Positions 47,348 to 59,624 are shown, counted from the stretch's first letter. The stretch: 64,000 nt of DNA from Pseudofabraea citricarpa (GCA_029641185.1 JAPWGK010000023.1:62001-126000); one strand, 5' to 3'. Notes: generated by a model from the sequence alone, not told the origin. Numbers and translations are program-made.

Positions 47348-48909
47348 ATGGGCAGAGCGACGCCTGTTCTTTCTGCTCTCTTCCTAGCTATAGGAGGTGT
47401 GTGATACCACTCCCTTGTTGATAAATTTTCATGTCTGAACGAATGCAGGTTTCCTCTTTGGCTACGATTCGGGCATTATTACCTCGACCATTGCACAACC
47501 ACGCTTCATCTCATACTTCAAAACACCATCCGATAATGTTCAAGGCGGCATCGTCTCATCCTTCCAAGGGGGGGCTATCCTTGGAACCATCATCACTTTC
47601 GCAGTTGCCGATGCACTTGGAAGAAAGCGAACTATCGCTTTAGGTTCGCTGATCGCCACCATAGGCTGCGCTTTACAAGCGGGTGCTGTTGCTATGTCAA
47701 TGCTGATTCTCGGCCGATTCATTGCTGGTACTGCCGTTGGTATTTTGACATCTACAATCCCACTATATGCGGGTGAGATATCAGAGGCGAGATATCGAGG
47801 CATTCTTTCTGGTCTTCTACAGTGGATGTTGAGTTGGGGATTCTTGGTTGCGCAGTGGCTTGGGTATGGCTGCAGCTTCGTCGACACTGATGTTCAATGT
47901 AAGTATCCCCTTCGTTCACACATCATCTAATCAAAAACTAGGGCGTTTCCCTCTCGCATTTCAATGCTTTCCTGCACTTATTCTCCTGGTTGGTATCTGG
48001 TTTCTCCAAGAGTCACCTCGCTGGCTCATGGAGAAAGACCGCCAAGATGAAGCCCTCGCAACACTACACAAACTGCACAACGACGCATCAGGCAGCAATA
48101 CGGAATATGTCGAGCTCGAATACCGTGAAATCCGCGATGCGATCGCTGCAGACCGCGAACATAACGATATCTCGTGGACCTCTATTTTCCGCAAGCCTTC
48201 TTGGCGTCGAAGACTATTGCTTGGATGTGGTGTACAAGCTTTTGGTCCACTGTCTGGTATCAATGTAATCAACTACTACGGGCCGAGAATATATGAGACT
48301 CTAGGAATCGATACGCAACAGTCGTTGATGATCATTGGTATCAGTGGTGCTCTATCCATTGTCTATTGTACGATCGGTCTCTGGTTGCTCGACCGCGTCG
48401 GTCGTGTCAAGCCCCTTGTTATCAGTGCCGCTGGTTGTGCACTCGCCCTGGTCGTCAATGCAGCACTTTCTCAGCATCTCAGTAGTGCAGGAACCAACCA
48501 GTTACGTGCAATGGTTGCTATGAACTTCGTCTTCAGCTTGTTCTATACACCTACAGGAATCATCTCGTGGGTCTACCCTGCCGAGATCTTCCCAGTCGAT
48601 ATCCGAGCACGCGGAAATGCCATTTCAACATTTACGAATTGGGTTCTGAATCTTGTCTTCGCCCAGATCACACCTACCGCCTTGACAAATATCGGCTTCA
48701 AGTACTTTTATGTCTTTTTCGTCTTTGGACTTATCGCTACTATCTGCTACATGAGCTTCTATCCTGAGACCAAAGGATACACGCTTGAGCAAATAGATGA
48801 GTTGTTCGGAGATCAACTTGTACCTCATGCTTTAAAAGATCCAAGTGGTGCTGAGGTTGCGGTAGGCAAGGACCCTGTTCTTGAGCACCTAGAGAAGGCT
48901 CATGATTAG
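47348..48909 (+). CDS. MFS sugar transporter (copy 2)
   Basis: Sugar porter family, 488 residues. Exons 47348-47396, 47449-47898 and 47942-48909; a 49-nt first exon carries the start. Signatures: GGFLFGYDSGI in span 1, DALGRKRT, GRFIAGTAVGILTSTIPLYAGEIS in span 4, QESPRW, span 7 GCGVQAFGPLSGINVINYYGPRIYE, DRVGRVKP, and PAEIFPVDIRARGNA, ending with PETKGYTLEQIDELF. Unlike copy 1, it keeps the canonical QxxGxN-like span 7 and the PETKG tail, so the two transporters are from different sub-groups. Divergent from GH78 copy 2. Inferred substrate: rhamnose or a rhamnoside. Confidence 0.93.
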
Positions 48910-50372
48910 ATACTTTGGATCTCAGAGATGTCAAGAAAATACGGTGGAACTAACTTGCGATCTTCATTGTCATTTAGTACTACAAAACCAGCAACTTGTA
49001 CCTAGAACTGCTGTATAAGTCTTCTATAGACTGTGCTTATCTTCCTCTCATACAGAAGAGTATTTTTATAAAGTCGAGCAATGTCGTTTCAGGACAAAGA
49101 TGGGGTTTAAGATGCAAGACCAAATCACGTCTAAAACCGAAGATGAAATAGCTGGCATGTTATAAATTGAATGATCCACATTATTTGATTTTATGAATGT
49201 GACTTATCCTGTATCTACATAGGTAGAGACCTAATTCCAGACCTAATGAAAGTATTGTTCAGGGTAAGAATCATTAAGATGTATTTCAATACGGCTTCCT
49301 CACGTTAGTCCTCCCTTGGGTGTTAGAATTATTTGTGCAATGCACAAGTACATCGCATATTGATTGTTTCGTGCCTAAAGAATGCTTAATAGTTGCTGCT
49401 ACTACTAAGTGCAGGCACAGGGGGGGAAGTTTCTGAACATTTCGGCTAAAAGGCCTTACAACCTCGTTTAAATAAAAGGGGTCTAATGTTCTATACTACT
49501 CACCCACCTAGGTAGGCAATTAGAAATCCTTATCCTTAAGATGCTAATTCTCAGATCATTACTCGCAACAGTGATTGTATCCTTTCCCTCAAGCCAACAA
49601 AAAAAAATCTCTCTAACGGAAGCCGTACTTCCGAATCACCACCACTCAACCTCCTTCTTCGCGTTGCATGGGAAGCTTCGCATCTCAATTCGCATCCGGG
49701 GTATCGTGATCGAAGTTCGAGTTCGACTTTCTGAAGAGCTTCAATCCGCACTAGAAACGACTTTGAATCTCGGTACCTCTACGACAGATCCACAAAGCTA
49801 GATATTTTAAGCTTGCTATACTACCTATACGAGTAGGTCAATAATAGCACTCGCATCCCATCGCATCTGCAGAAGCAGTCGAGCGAGATAGTTGACCATT
49901 CATCCAGTTACGCCATCAATATAATTTAACAAAACAGCACGCTAGAAAGAAACACAGGCTTTTGTACACATGGAACTCGGCAGGGGATTATAATTTTAGT
50001 CTTTATGGTATTGAATCTACAAGCGCAAAATCCTCTCAAGCCGAGAAGCGCAGAAAACTGTGTACAATCAGTCTAGTATGATCGTAAGTATGGTATCCCC
50101 TCTTGCCGCGCGCGTCGGTCAGCCCGCTCTCCCAGTCGTCATGCTCATCAAGGAAAATTATGTACGCGGTGCTATGCCTAAACAGAGAGTATCCATCAAT
50201 CGCCCCCAAGAATACATACAAAGACAATGGCTATCCACAAAAAATAGACCTATACAATTATATATCCGTTCCCCCCCATACCTGCCTTCTCATCAATCAG
50301 TCATGCGAGTTAAAAGTTACCCCACCACCAGTTAACGCCGGCCAGTCATTATACCACTCAATGGTTCTGCTC
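48910..50372. other. Intergenic region between convergent genes
   Basis: Downstream of MFS copy 2 and of the glycosyltransferase gene. AT-rich; a short frame near 49541-49801 has no domain. Confidence 0.55.
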
Positions 50373-51989
50373 TCAAGTTCGTATCCTCCTTCCAGGCGGT
50401 GGGGGCAGCGGTGGGGGCGTTACTATTGATGCACCGGTCTCCCGTCCGTCTTTCCAGTTTAGCACAAAGACTGTATCCATGCCACGAGGCCCACCTTCCA
50501 CCTGCTGGATGCCTTCTTTGAAGTATACTTGACGGACTATTCCTCCTTTTCCAGTTGTTGAACCGAGTTCATCGACAATCATGGAATCAAGTAGTTTGTA
50601 GCTGACTTTCTGGTTTTCGTTGAGCTTTGGACGAAGTGGGGCCAAACTATGAAGAACGTTGATGTGGTCAACCCAGGTTTCCTCCATGCGGTCAAAATCG
50701 ATTTGCTCAATCTCTTTAGTTCCTGCCACCCCAAGTACACCTGGTTGTTTGCCAGTAAGATGCCCTTGTGGATATTCTGCAATCGAGAATCCATTGGAAA
50801 GTACCCATTCATCCTTGAAATTCCATCGCTGTAGGAAGCAATTGTCGCATATGTCTGCTACCAGATGCATCTTCTCCATCTCGAGTTTATATCCTGCTGC
50901 ACTACCTTCTTTCCAGTGATGTAAAGATAAGATATCGCGACCAGATTCGTAAAAACCAGATAGATCGCCATGCATGTCAACTTGATGCAATCCATTAAGA
51001 TGAGTGAGTTTGGCCGCGGAGAATCTGTAGACACAATCCATGACGCTTATGTCCCCTGCAGTTGTTCGCAGGTTCTCCTTGCATTCTTCCGTATGGTTAT
51101 CTATTATCTCCGCCATTGGCACCGATAACAATATTCCCGCGCCGCCAAATCCCATCAATCCATAGTGATTTACAGCCCACCAATCTTCCGAAAGAGAACC
51201 AATGTATTGTGGTACGGTATGATCGTGCTTCGACAACATTGCTTGTAGATCGTACATGGAAGGGAAGAAAGTGTCGTCATCGATCAGGGTAATCCATTGT
51301 GTCCTCGCATCTCGATGCGCATACATAACATTCACGAGGGAGAAGTACCGCTGCGCAAAGGAGTCCGATATCTTATCCTTCATGATAGGTCGAACGGGGT
51401 GAATGACGGTGGCGTTTATATCCAATGCGCGCAATTGTTTCTGTACCGCCGCCATTTCCTTCTCGTCTGCGGCAACTTCTTGTCCATCCTTGCTGTCGAT
51501 AACGATGCAGTACAGCTGGGCGCCCGTGTGTGGCAGCCATCGAGCAAGATGCTTCACAGTGTCCTTCAACCGTCCGATGGTCGTCTGCAACCCAAAGATC
51601 ATGTTCGCCGAGTCAACAGGGTGCTGGGGCCGCAGAGACACATCGAGCCTCAGAGGGAGAGGGCAATGCTCTATCCGTGTGACATGAGATTCCGCCAGAT
51701 CAATGGTCGAGACTTCCTTGAAAAGAGGCTTGTCCACCGGGGTGATAGATGGCCTTTTCGCACCCGTGACGGGGTTTGTGATGATGTCTCGGGAGGCATA
51801 TCTGATGGGATAGGTGAACTGATAAGGCTCAAGCCATCCCAAGTGCTCAGTGCATCCTGGCTCCTCTGGTTCCTTTTCTTTCCTGAACGTCCCTATCTTG
51901 GTGCCGTCGCCACCATATCGCGCTACGAAGACAATAGCTGTGAGGATGGTGACAAAGACAGCAAGTGTCAGAGGTCGTCGCGGTCCCAT
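50373..51989 (-). CDS. GT31/Fringe-like glycosyltransferase, type II membrane protein
   Basis: Intronless, 538 residues. Residues 8-24 (LTLAVFVTILTAIVFVA) form a single uncleaved membrane anchor after a basic MGPRR tail, so the enzyme faces the Golgi or ER lumen. The catalytic part has the metal-binding DxD-type motif in ITLIDDDTFF, followed by YIGSLSEDWWAVNHYGLMGFGGAGILLS, the acceptor/donor-site pattern of Fringe-like transferases (DUF604 type). A C-terminal ~100-residue region and a short Pro-rich tail follow. The reaction is probably sugar transfer to a wall glycoprotein or glycan; donor and acceptor are unknown. Confidence 0.85.
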   Translation of the reverse strand: MGPRRPLTLAVFVTILTAIVFVARYGGDGTKIGTFRKEKEPEEPGCTEHLGWLEPYQFTYPIRYASRDIITNPVTGAKRPSITPVDKPLFKEVSTIDLAESHVTRIEHCPLPLRLDVSLRPQHPVDSANMIFGLQTTIGRLKDTVKHLARWLPHTGAQLYCIVIDSKDGQEVAADEKEMAAVQKQLRALDINATVIHPVRPIMKDKISDSFAQRYFSLVNVMYAHRDARTQWITLIDDDTFFPSMYDLQAMLSKHDHTVPQYIGSLSEDWWAVNHYGLMGFGGAGILLSVPMAEIIDNHTEECKENLRTTAGDISVMDCVYRFSAAKLTHLNGLHQVDMHGDLSGFYESGRDILSLHHWKEGSAAGYKLEMEKMHLVADICDNCFLQRWNFKDEWVLSNGFSIAEYPQGHLTGKQPGVLGVAGTKEIEQIDFDRMEETWVDHINVLHSLAPLRPKLNENQKVSYKLLDSMIVDELGSTTGKGGIVRQVYFKEGIQQVEGGPRGMDTVFVLNWKDGRETGASIVTPPPLPPPPGRRIRT

Positions 51990-53016
51990 TATCTAAAGGT
52001 AATGGTGGCGCATAGAGTCGTGGAACGTCGTTGCAATGATGGGGTCGGGGCTGGTTGTGGAATCGAGGTTGGACGAGAGTTCGGTTCGCTAAGACAATCA
52101 AAGAGATGGCGATGGCGACCAGATCATTCTGTGTGCCGGGAGTCCGTCTTGGGGGTTTCGGTCGTGGCAGCAGAAAACAAGTTGGAAGACTGGCTGCTGG
52201 CTGCTGGCGTGTATGCGACGAGAATTGACTCGACCACGGGAAGGGAATAGGGGAGAGGGGAGATTGAGAGGAGGCCAGCACTGTGGGAAAATTGGCCAAC
52301 TTACAGTACCAACTTACCAAGTTACCCCCAAGATGTCGAGCACGCACGCGTCTAGCCAACTAAATGTGGACTTCATCTCCTTCCCCTGATGTGCTTGTAG
52401 AGCGCGGCTAATAGGGTAGACGCGCCCAAGAGTGGGGTTGGGTTGGGTTCGTGTGGTGTGCCAGGTGCCAGGTGCCAGGTGCCATACAAACCTTGGTGAT
52501 TATGAGAAAGACAGAGAGCATCGTGGATTCGTGAAGATCAAAGCTTGCTGAAGTCTGAATCGCTTGGGGGGAAGGGGGAAGGGGGAAGGGGTTGAGGGGA
52601 CGTGTCTCATATAAGTAATTGCCTGCCTGACATGTTTATCACTTCCGGACTTCCCAGCCCAGCGAAGAACGAGCATGCGAACCAACGGGCACAACGAGAA
52701 CAGGGGCTCAACTCAACTCAACTCAACTCAGCTTCAGCTCAGCAGCTCAACGGGAACGGGAAACGGGGAACGGGCGAGACGGGTCAGCTTCGGGTCGCTG
52801 TAATATATCGCCGATCAGCTGCTGTTGCAAGCGAGCAAGCAGGCAAGGCAAGTCAAGCAGATGCAATCATCAGATGCACATCAGATACACACACATCACG
52901 CAGCCCCCGTCCTCCTCTATTCACCTATTCGCAAGCTCGGGTACAAATATCACGATACCTTCTCGCCCGAGTGAGCGAGCGAGCGAGACAACCATTCACT
53001 CCACGGACACAGAGAA
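51990..53016. other. Divergent intergenic region with short tandem repeats
   Basis: Shared upstream DNA of the glycosyltransferase and RING-CH genes. Holds a heptamer GTGCCAG repeated about four times (52458-52484), a GGGGGAA run at about 52567-52591, and a CTCAA pentamer repeated about five times (52707-52731). No coding region supported. Confidence 0.65.
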
Positions 53017-54609
53017 ATGGCTTCGCAAAGTCCCCAAGCCTCGCGCCGCCGCTCACAGCGTGAGGACCAACACTCAGCCTCGCCCGCATCTCATCCCACA
53101 GAGTCCCCCGAGGAGTCCGAATACTTCATGCTCAACCACTCGCAGGTCAATACCCCTCCCGAAGAACAGCGAACACAAGCTCCGACCACCCAGACCCAGG
53201 AAACCACATCCGCTACCTCTCCTTTGACTCCTGCGCCCATCACTTCAACCCCGCACGATGACGAGCCACGAGAATGCTGGATATGTCGAGAGGAGGACAC
53301 GGATGATACTCCAGAACAAAAGTTGGCATGGCGTTCTCCATGTCCATGCTCTATGCAAGCACATGAAGCGTGTTTGTTACAATGGATCGCAGACGTAGAG
53401 AGCCAACGATCTACAGATGTGCTGCCGTCACAAATCGTGTGCCCCGTATGCAAATCTCCATATCAGATCGAGTATCCGAGAGACTACGTTGTCATTGCCA
53501 CAGACACCGTCCGGAGACTCGCAAGGTCTATGATCTTTCCAACAGCTGTAAGTACAGTTCTGGGAACGACATATTCAGGATTCATGATATACGGTATCAA
53601 CAGCCTGCACCTGGTTTTTGGGCCCGAACATGCGCGATATATCATGTCTCCCAGCTCGCGAGACTTGATGGTTCGTCACTCAATGAGCCAAAATATAGTA
53701 AGCGTATTTGTGCATGGTGCTATGCGGATTATGGATCCTTTCTTCCCAAACACCGACTCCGTCGCAAATTGGAAACTTTTTGTTGGCCTGCCATTGATAG
53801 CACCCGCGCTTGTATTGTCACGGATTCGTCTAGCAGATCCCTTGTTCGCTTTTCTACCAGTCATTGTATGTATTTCGCCGTGTGTCGAAGAAATCTTCTA
53901 ACCTGCCTAGTACTTTGTGATGCGGACTGAGCAACAAAATATCCGAGAATGGCCCCCAAGTCCAGCATTAACCTTTGCTGTCTTGCCTTATGTCCGGTCA
54001 AGCTACAACTACTTATATAGACTAGTCTTCAGCCATCACCTGGTTAAGTGGGATACCGCAGTTCAGCGCACTCCGAGGGAAGGAGAGACTCCCGAACAGA
54101 TACAAGCTGCAAACCAGGCAGCACAAGCCGAAGATGATGCAATCATTGATATTCAAGTGGAATTACTGGAAGGGGGCGGAGATGAAAATGACGGAAATCA
54201 TGATCAGAATGAGCAAGGAGAACAGCCTCAGCAACAACCGAATCAAGAAGAACCAGTTCAACAAAACCCTCCTATTCGGAACCAAAACAACTGGGAGATC
54301 CAACAGAATATCAACATCCCCATGATCGAAGTGGGAGCTAAGGTCATGGGGGCCCTTTTCTTTCCGGCCATATCATCACTAATGGGTGATCTCCTCAAAT
54401 TAGGTTTACCAACTAAATGGGTTTCCAAAGCTGCAAGCCGTTCTTGGAGATCTTCTGGCTCCCCAGGTCTATTACAAGAGAAGTGGGGAAGAAGCGTTGT
54501 AGGAGGATGTCTTTTCGTGGTACTGAAAGATGCTATCATTTTATACTGCAAGTGGAGAAAGGCAAAAGATGCTGGGAAAAGAAGAATTCTCAATTACGTC
54601 AAAAACTGA
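53017..54609 (+). CDS. RING-CH (MARCH-type) membrane E3 ubiquitin ligase
   Basis: Exons 53017-53865 and 53911-54609 join in phase 0 over a 45-bp intron (515 residues). A disordered Ser/Thr/Pro/Gln-rich N-terminus (1-80) precedes a C4HC3 RING-CH finger: Cys87, Cys90, Cys109, Cys111, His116, Cys119, Cys142 and Cys145. The Cys-to-His spacing in CPCSMQAHEACL is shorter than in animal MARCH proteins. Several hydrophobic segments follow (about 165-200, 255-285, 300-330) plus one near residues 430-455. Between them is an acidic, Asn/Gln-rich loop (about 370-420). The protein should transfer ubiquitin at an internal membrane; which one is not clear, MARCH5-like mitochondrial being one option. Confidence 0.9.
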
Positions 54610-55502
54610 AAGGACATTTCATGGGATCTGGCGTTTGGATTTAAGACTGCATGGAAGGCGCACGTATGTCAGCGAGTTTTGTATGGTCTGTATAGTAAGC
54701 GGTTCATGGAGCGGAAATAATCAAGCATGGCATGACTGGCTCACTCGTCTATTTTCAAGCAGTGCTACGGTATGCCTGAGTCAATACTAAGGATAATAGG
54801 AAACCATTGGCTTAGACTTGCAGCTTGATGATTCGGGTGCAATCTCATACAATGCTGGTGATGCTAGGTTGGCGGTCCTATTGTGAATTAACAATCGATC
54901 GATCAGGGACCCGGGGACCCGGGCTGCCTCCAAGCAATTAAGCTTCAAATATCGAGGCTGTGACATGAAAACAGAGCTGGGGAAGAGCTAATAAACCCAA
55001 TGAGTCCGGGGAAGGTTTGTTACGTCCCGAACTGATAGTTTGTCTAACTTCTTTAGGTGGGTCCAATAACTCTCCAATATCCGCACAGCAGTTTGCCTCC
55101 TAACTATTAGGATCTAATCAACGCCATATTCGAAGCAGCGGGGCCATTGTCCTTCGTCACAGAAGGATCGCCGCATGCAGCGACGATTCGGGGAATCGGG
55201 TTTCAGAAACTCAATCGCATGAGCCATTCTTTGCGCCATAAAGTTTAGAGAGAAATTTCGAGCCTCCGTCGCTCAAAGCTATTTGTTGAAAAGCACATCT
55301 CCGGGCCCAGACCTCTGATCGTTACGCTTGTCTTTTTGCGTTCGTCTGGAATGCTTACAAAGGACAACCTTCAAACTGGATATGGAAACATCCAAATTGA
55401 TTCATAAGATGTTCACCTTCGGAGCACCTTCACGTTCTCCCCTGCCCTCTCTTCACCTATACGATCTGCGCGAACGCACGTACACATCCTATCAAGAGAG
55501 AA
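54610..55502. other. Intergenic region
   Basis: 3' flank of the RING-CH gene and 5' flank of the PTH11-like gene. No further feature seen. Confidence 0.55.
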
Positions 55503-56808
55503 ATGCAGAGTCGAGAAGAGATTCAGATATATCTGAACATTGCACTGATAGTTATCTCATCGCTGCTCTATGGTGCCAGATGTTATTCGAGGCTTATTGT
55601 CACCAAAAATGCCGGGCTTGATGATGCCTTAATTGGAGTGGGACTGGTAAGAATGACCCAAGCGATCTCAAGGCTTGGGGAAAAGTTAACTGATGCCTTA
55701 CAGGTTCTTACCATCGCATTCTCTCTTGTGGACAACAGAAGTAAGTCATTTTGACCTGTTTACAGATATTGTATTGAGACTTGATAGCTACCGGGAATGG
55801 CGTCCCCCAAGAATATATCGCGAGGTTTTATAAGGTTCGCAACATCCATCTACTCTTCTGTTCTCGAGTAGATCTGAACATCTTCTAGTATCTTCCGACA
55901 TCATCACTCTTATACCTTGCTATATCAGGGATAATACGACTCGGGATCACGGCCTTTTTACCGCGGCTTATAGTAGGGCTTGCGCGGGAAAGTATATACT
56001 CCTTGCTGCTTAGCATCAGACGGAACCTTGCTAAGCATTCATCGGCACAGAAACTTTCCGGAATATTATTATAATCTTAGCTCTATCGATTTTAACACTC
56101 ATGGTCGGTTCTTTCTGCGGCTATCTGTTCAGATGCTGGCCCGTCAAGGGTTTATGGGATGAAAAACAGCCGGGAGTCAAATGCTACCCTCGAAAACGAG
56201 AAGCGTTTCTGATGTACACACAAGCATCATTGGGGGTTCTCTTTGACATATGCTTATTCGCCCTGCCCATCTGGATCATCAAGTCGAGTTTAGTAACGGC
56301 CGTAAAACCACAAATCGTCGTCGTGTTCTCTGTTGGTGGGACCCCCCTCGTTCCCATTTCTCTTTGGCCCGTCGCTAATCTGAGCATCTGAACAGCTCTC
56401 GTGGCCATAGCATGCGGCTTGGTGCGCCTGATCGTTCTCGTAGCAATCGCCATGCCAACCAGGGTCGCCAGCAACATCGCAATTATAGCCATGTTGACGG
56501 GTCTCGAGCTGCACATCGGCATATGGGTAGCGTGCTTCCCTGCGCTGCAGCCCCTTCTGCGATGCTTTCATCGCCGCATGGCCGATGAACATAGCTTCAA
56601 CCCCACAGCCCAGGTCTTGGAGCCGTCTGAAAGATCTCGGCGGAGTGCTAGGGTCATCCGCGACACGGAGAGTGATATGTGGACTATACTTGATACGAAG
56701 CAAGTGCAGACCAAGGCCGATGGGCCGAGTCACTCGGGTAGCAGGAACTCGAACGTCACGACTGTCGTTGAGAGCCCTGTGGTCGACAGTTTTGCCGATG
56801 AGAAGTGA
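55503..56808 (+). CDS. PTH11-like integral membrane protein (fungal rhodopsin-fold domain)
   Basis: Six exons, all GT-AG: 55503-55646, 55704-55740, 55788-55834, 55889-55991, 56036-56335 and 56396-56808; phases close and give 347 residues. Seven hydrophobic spans fit: IYLNIALIVISSLLYGARCYSRL, the VGLVLTIAFSLV segment, LLYLAISGIIRLGITAFL, IIIILALSILTLMVGSFCGYLF, the YTQASLGVLFDICLFALPIWII span, VALVAIACGLVRLIVLVAI and ELHIGIWVACFPAL. Family marks are RCWPVKGLWD followed by a Cys after a charged loop, and the DICLFALPIW span. The C-terminal tail of ~80 residues is polar, probably cytosolic. No CFEM domain precedes the spans. Related proteins sense surfaces or nutrients; the ligand here is unknown. 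Exons 2 and 3 are tiny (37 and 47 nt). Confidence 0.82.
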
Positions 56809-58079
56809 TGTTGGGAATGCAGGTAATCGTGGTGTTCACTTATGGCGTTTATTATACCAGGCGTCAGGCGAGGAGGATAAACTTTGTCACACATAGGTTT
56901 GGACACAGGTTTAGGGCTGCAGCATGTCAAAAGTTTTAAGGACTACAACGAAATTGGAGAAAACGTACGGCTAATATTGAATTACTGATGACAGGAAGTA
57001 AGCGGTATATTACAATCAGACTGGTGGTCGAGTAATAGACTCCACTCGTTTCAACAAGAGACTCAAATCATCTTCACTCTATATATTTTAATCATCATAG
57101 ACTTTTGGCTTATAGACTTCTTCATTATGGTATTACTAGGTACCTAACATTTATTCACGATGCTTTTTCCTAGAGTACTGTTATAGCACGCTACTTAGTT
57201 AAAAACACGTTAGAAGGCACCTTGCGTTCTTCCCCTTCCAACAGTCGTTCTCGGTGCCGTCGCGTAACGACTTCAGGTAAGAAATGGGTTTCTATTACGC
57301 AGCGATCCTACTCCGGTTGTCAGTCCCAGTCCGGTTGTCATTCCAGCCCATCTTAATTCAAAGACCTGACAGACACTGAAAAGAAGAGATACAATTTCTA
57401 TCCAAACAGTCGTTCTCAGTGCTGCCATCGCGTAACGACTTCAGGCAAGAAATGGTTTCTATTATAGAGCAATCCTACTCTGGTAGCCAATCCCACTCCC
57501 GTTGCCAGTCCCACTCCTGTTGTCATTCCAGCCGGTCTGATTTTAGACATCTCAAAGAAAGAAGAAAGCAGTTCCTTCCTGGAAAAGGTGACTCTATACG
57601 ATAGATCCCGCGTGTGCTCTGGATGCATCTATCTGAACTGTCGCCAGTCGCTGCGTACCACTGATATCTTGTTTGATTTGAAGTCTTGTTATTGTCATGT
57701 CAAGCTTGTGAAACTGTGTCTTTTTATCTTAATTTGTTCCCTTTTGGTTGTTAAAGGCCCCCTGCGCATCTGAATGTGCTCTTCTGAGAACTTCTAGATG
57801 AAAGGTGCTATATCATATTTGTTTGGGTAGCTTTTTGTTTGTACTACCTTGGATATTTCAATGCTTGATAAGCATAATATGGTGAATGAAATTGGTAGCT
57901 GTTTTGTTATTTCACACATTTGTGTTCATAATAATGGTTTCTTTGTGGTGGTTAGTAATAATATGTCTTGGTAATTATACGCTTTCCAGTGATTGAATAC
58001 TGTTTGATGGCCAAATTACAATATAGCCTATTAACACGTAACCACATCTATCAGAAAACAACTTTTAATTTGTATAGTT
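56809..58079. other. Intergenic region with a diverged tandem duplication
   Basis: No supported gene. Contains a ~115-135-bp segment present twice (57238-57350 and 57402-57535). Short frames within follow the repeat and show no domain. Confidence 0.6.
57238..57535. repeat. Diverged direct duplication in noncoding DNA
   Basis: Two copies, both with CAGTCGTTCTC, then GCGTAACGACTTCAGG, AAGAAATGG and TTGTCATTCCAGCC, separated by about 50 bp. The inner part is a run of CAGTCCCA/CCGGTTG-like short repeats that differ in number between copies. Confidence 0.75.
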
Positions 58080-59099
58080 CTACATGTTTCTACCACCGGT
58101 CACCATGATTGTCTGGCCAGTTATATAGCTAAACAGTGGACTCGCAGCTGCCAAAATGCTCATGGCTGCCTCGGTTGCTGTGCCTGGTCTCCTTAATGGA
58201 ATATCCGCATGTGCATTGTCAGCCAATGCACCAGAACCACCCGGTATGCCTAAAGCGACCTTCTCTCCATCTGGCGTCGTGACAAATGCGCCCTTCTCCT
58301 TCGCAGCCGTCAATCTTGTGAGGATGTGGCCAAATGCAATCGAGTTACATCTGACTCCGAATTTTGGACCCCATTCCTTAGCGATGACTTTGGTTAACCC
58401 ATTGATTCCTGCTTTTGCGACACCATAGTTTGCCTGGCCAGCATTGCCATGTACACCGGAAGTTGAGGAGATGTTGACGATAGCCCGTGGCTCTCCGTCG
58501 GTAACGCGGAAATATGGGGCAGCTTCTCGGACAAGCCTGAAGGGAGCCGTGTTATGCAAAGCTATGATGTTCTCCCATTGCTTGTCTGTCATCTGTTGGT
58601 TCCTCGGGATCAGCATGATCTACAGCACGCAGATTCAAATCTAGCATGTCCCAATCCGCAAGATAACGCAGGCCCATATGATATTGAAGATTCTCTACCT
58701 TGTGGATAACACCGTCCCAGGTGTAGCCCGCATTGTTCACAATTATGTGGATCTTGCCATTTCCAAACTCGGCCGTCTTCTTGACGAGGGTCTTGATATA
58801 TTCGGCATCGAGCATGTCACCCGGAACTGCGATTGCGCTGCCGCCGGATTTGTTGATGTTGTCGGCAACTTCTTGAGCTTTCTCTGGGAGCTAGTCAGCC
58901 TGGCATGCAAATTGCATGGCGGGAATCACTCACTTCCATCAATGTCTGATACAACAACCTTCGCTCCCTCGTTGGCAAAGAGCCTGGCTGCTTCGGCCCC
59001 AATTCCCTGTCCAGAGCCAGTTATGATAGCTACTTGGCCAGCAAGCATGCCCTGAGGGTAGTTCAGGTGGCCTGCGATTTGTGCTGCTCGTTCCGCCAT
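58080..59099 (-). CDS. Short-chain dehydrogenase/reductase (FabG-like)
   Basis: NAD(P)H-dependent oxidoreductase. Exons 59099-58934, 58883-58699 and 58592-58080 join in frame (287 residues, classical SDR length). Cofactor motif TGSGQGIG at 27-34, NNAG at 105-108, catalytic Ser160 in ISSTSG, and YGVAK with Tyr173 and Lys177. A second intron of 106 bp sits between IHK and MTDKQW; the frame of exon 3 is open a little further upstream, which could mislead automatic start calling. Residues 200-250 form a longer substrate loop than in bacterial FabG. It resembles 3-oxoacyl reductase-like SDRs; the true substrate is unknown. Confidence 0.92.
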
Positions 59100-59624
59100 G
59101 GTGAGAAGTTATCCAAGAGAAATTATAAGGATACGGACAGGGTATTGGCAACTCATCTAATATGCGGCGAAAAGGGCTCTATATAAATGGTGCCCGCATA
59201 CTCCTCAATTTCAGCTTCCCCGGATTTCTTATGAGGTTGGATTTACCGTTGCCGAGGCAAGAAACGGCCCTGTCGCAAGCCCTCGGCAAGCAGTGCTACT
59301 GAATTGGGATTAGCGTTGTAGAATAATGACAGCCATACAGCATTCAATGAAGAAAGGACAGCCAATGTTATTTGAAACTCCTATGGATGGTTCAAGCAAT
59401 TAAAATAGTCGAGAAACTCGATCACTCAGTGGTTGAAGAGGCCTATTTGACTGCATCTGCCAGTGTTTGAAGGCAGTTTACGGCCCTGAAAATACTTTAG
59501 AATAAGCGACGCAACGATTGACTTCACAACGTCATATAAATTCCTTCCATTTGACTCAATTCAGCTGCAAGACCCAATGAACATTATTTACAATAATCAT
59601 GTTATGTTATAGCTACTCCGACGT
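59100..59624. other. Intergenic region
   Basis: 5' flank of the SDR gene, with a TATATAG element on the minus strand at about 59180-59187 (about 85 bp before the start), and 3' flank of the PAQR gene. Nothing else seen. Confidence 0.5.

Noticed and set aside
58939..59151. Minus-strand frame of 70 codons over the SDR start
   Set aside because: Alternative phase of SDR exon 1; the Rossmann motif is in the other frame.
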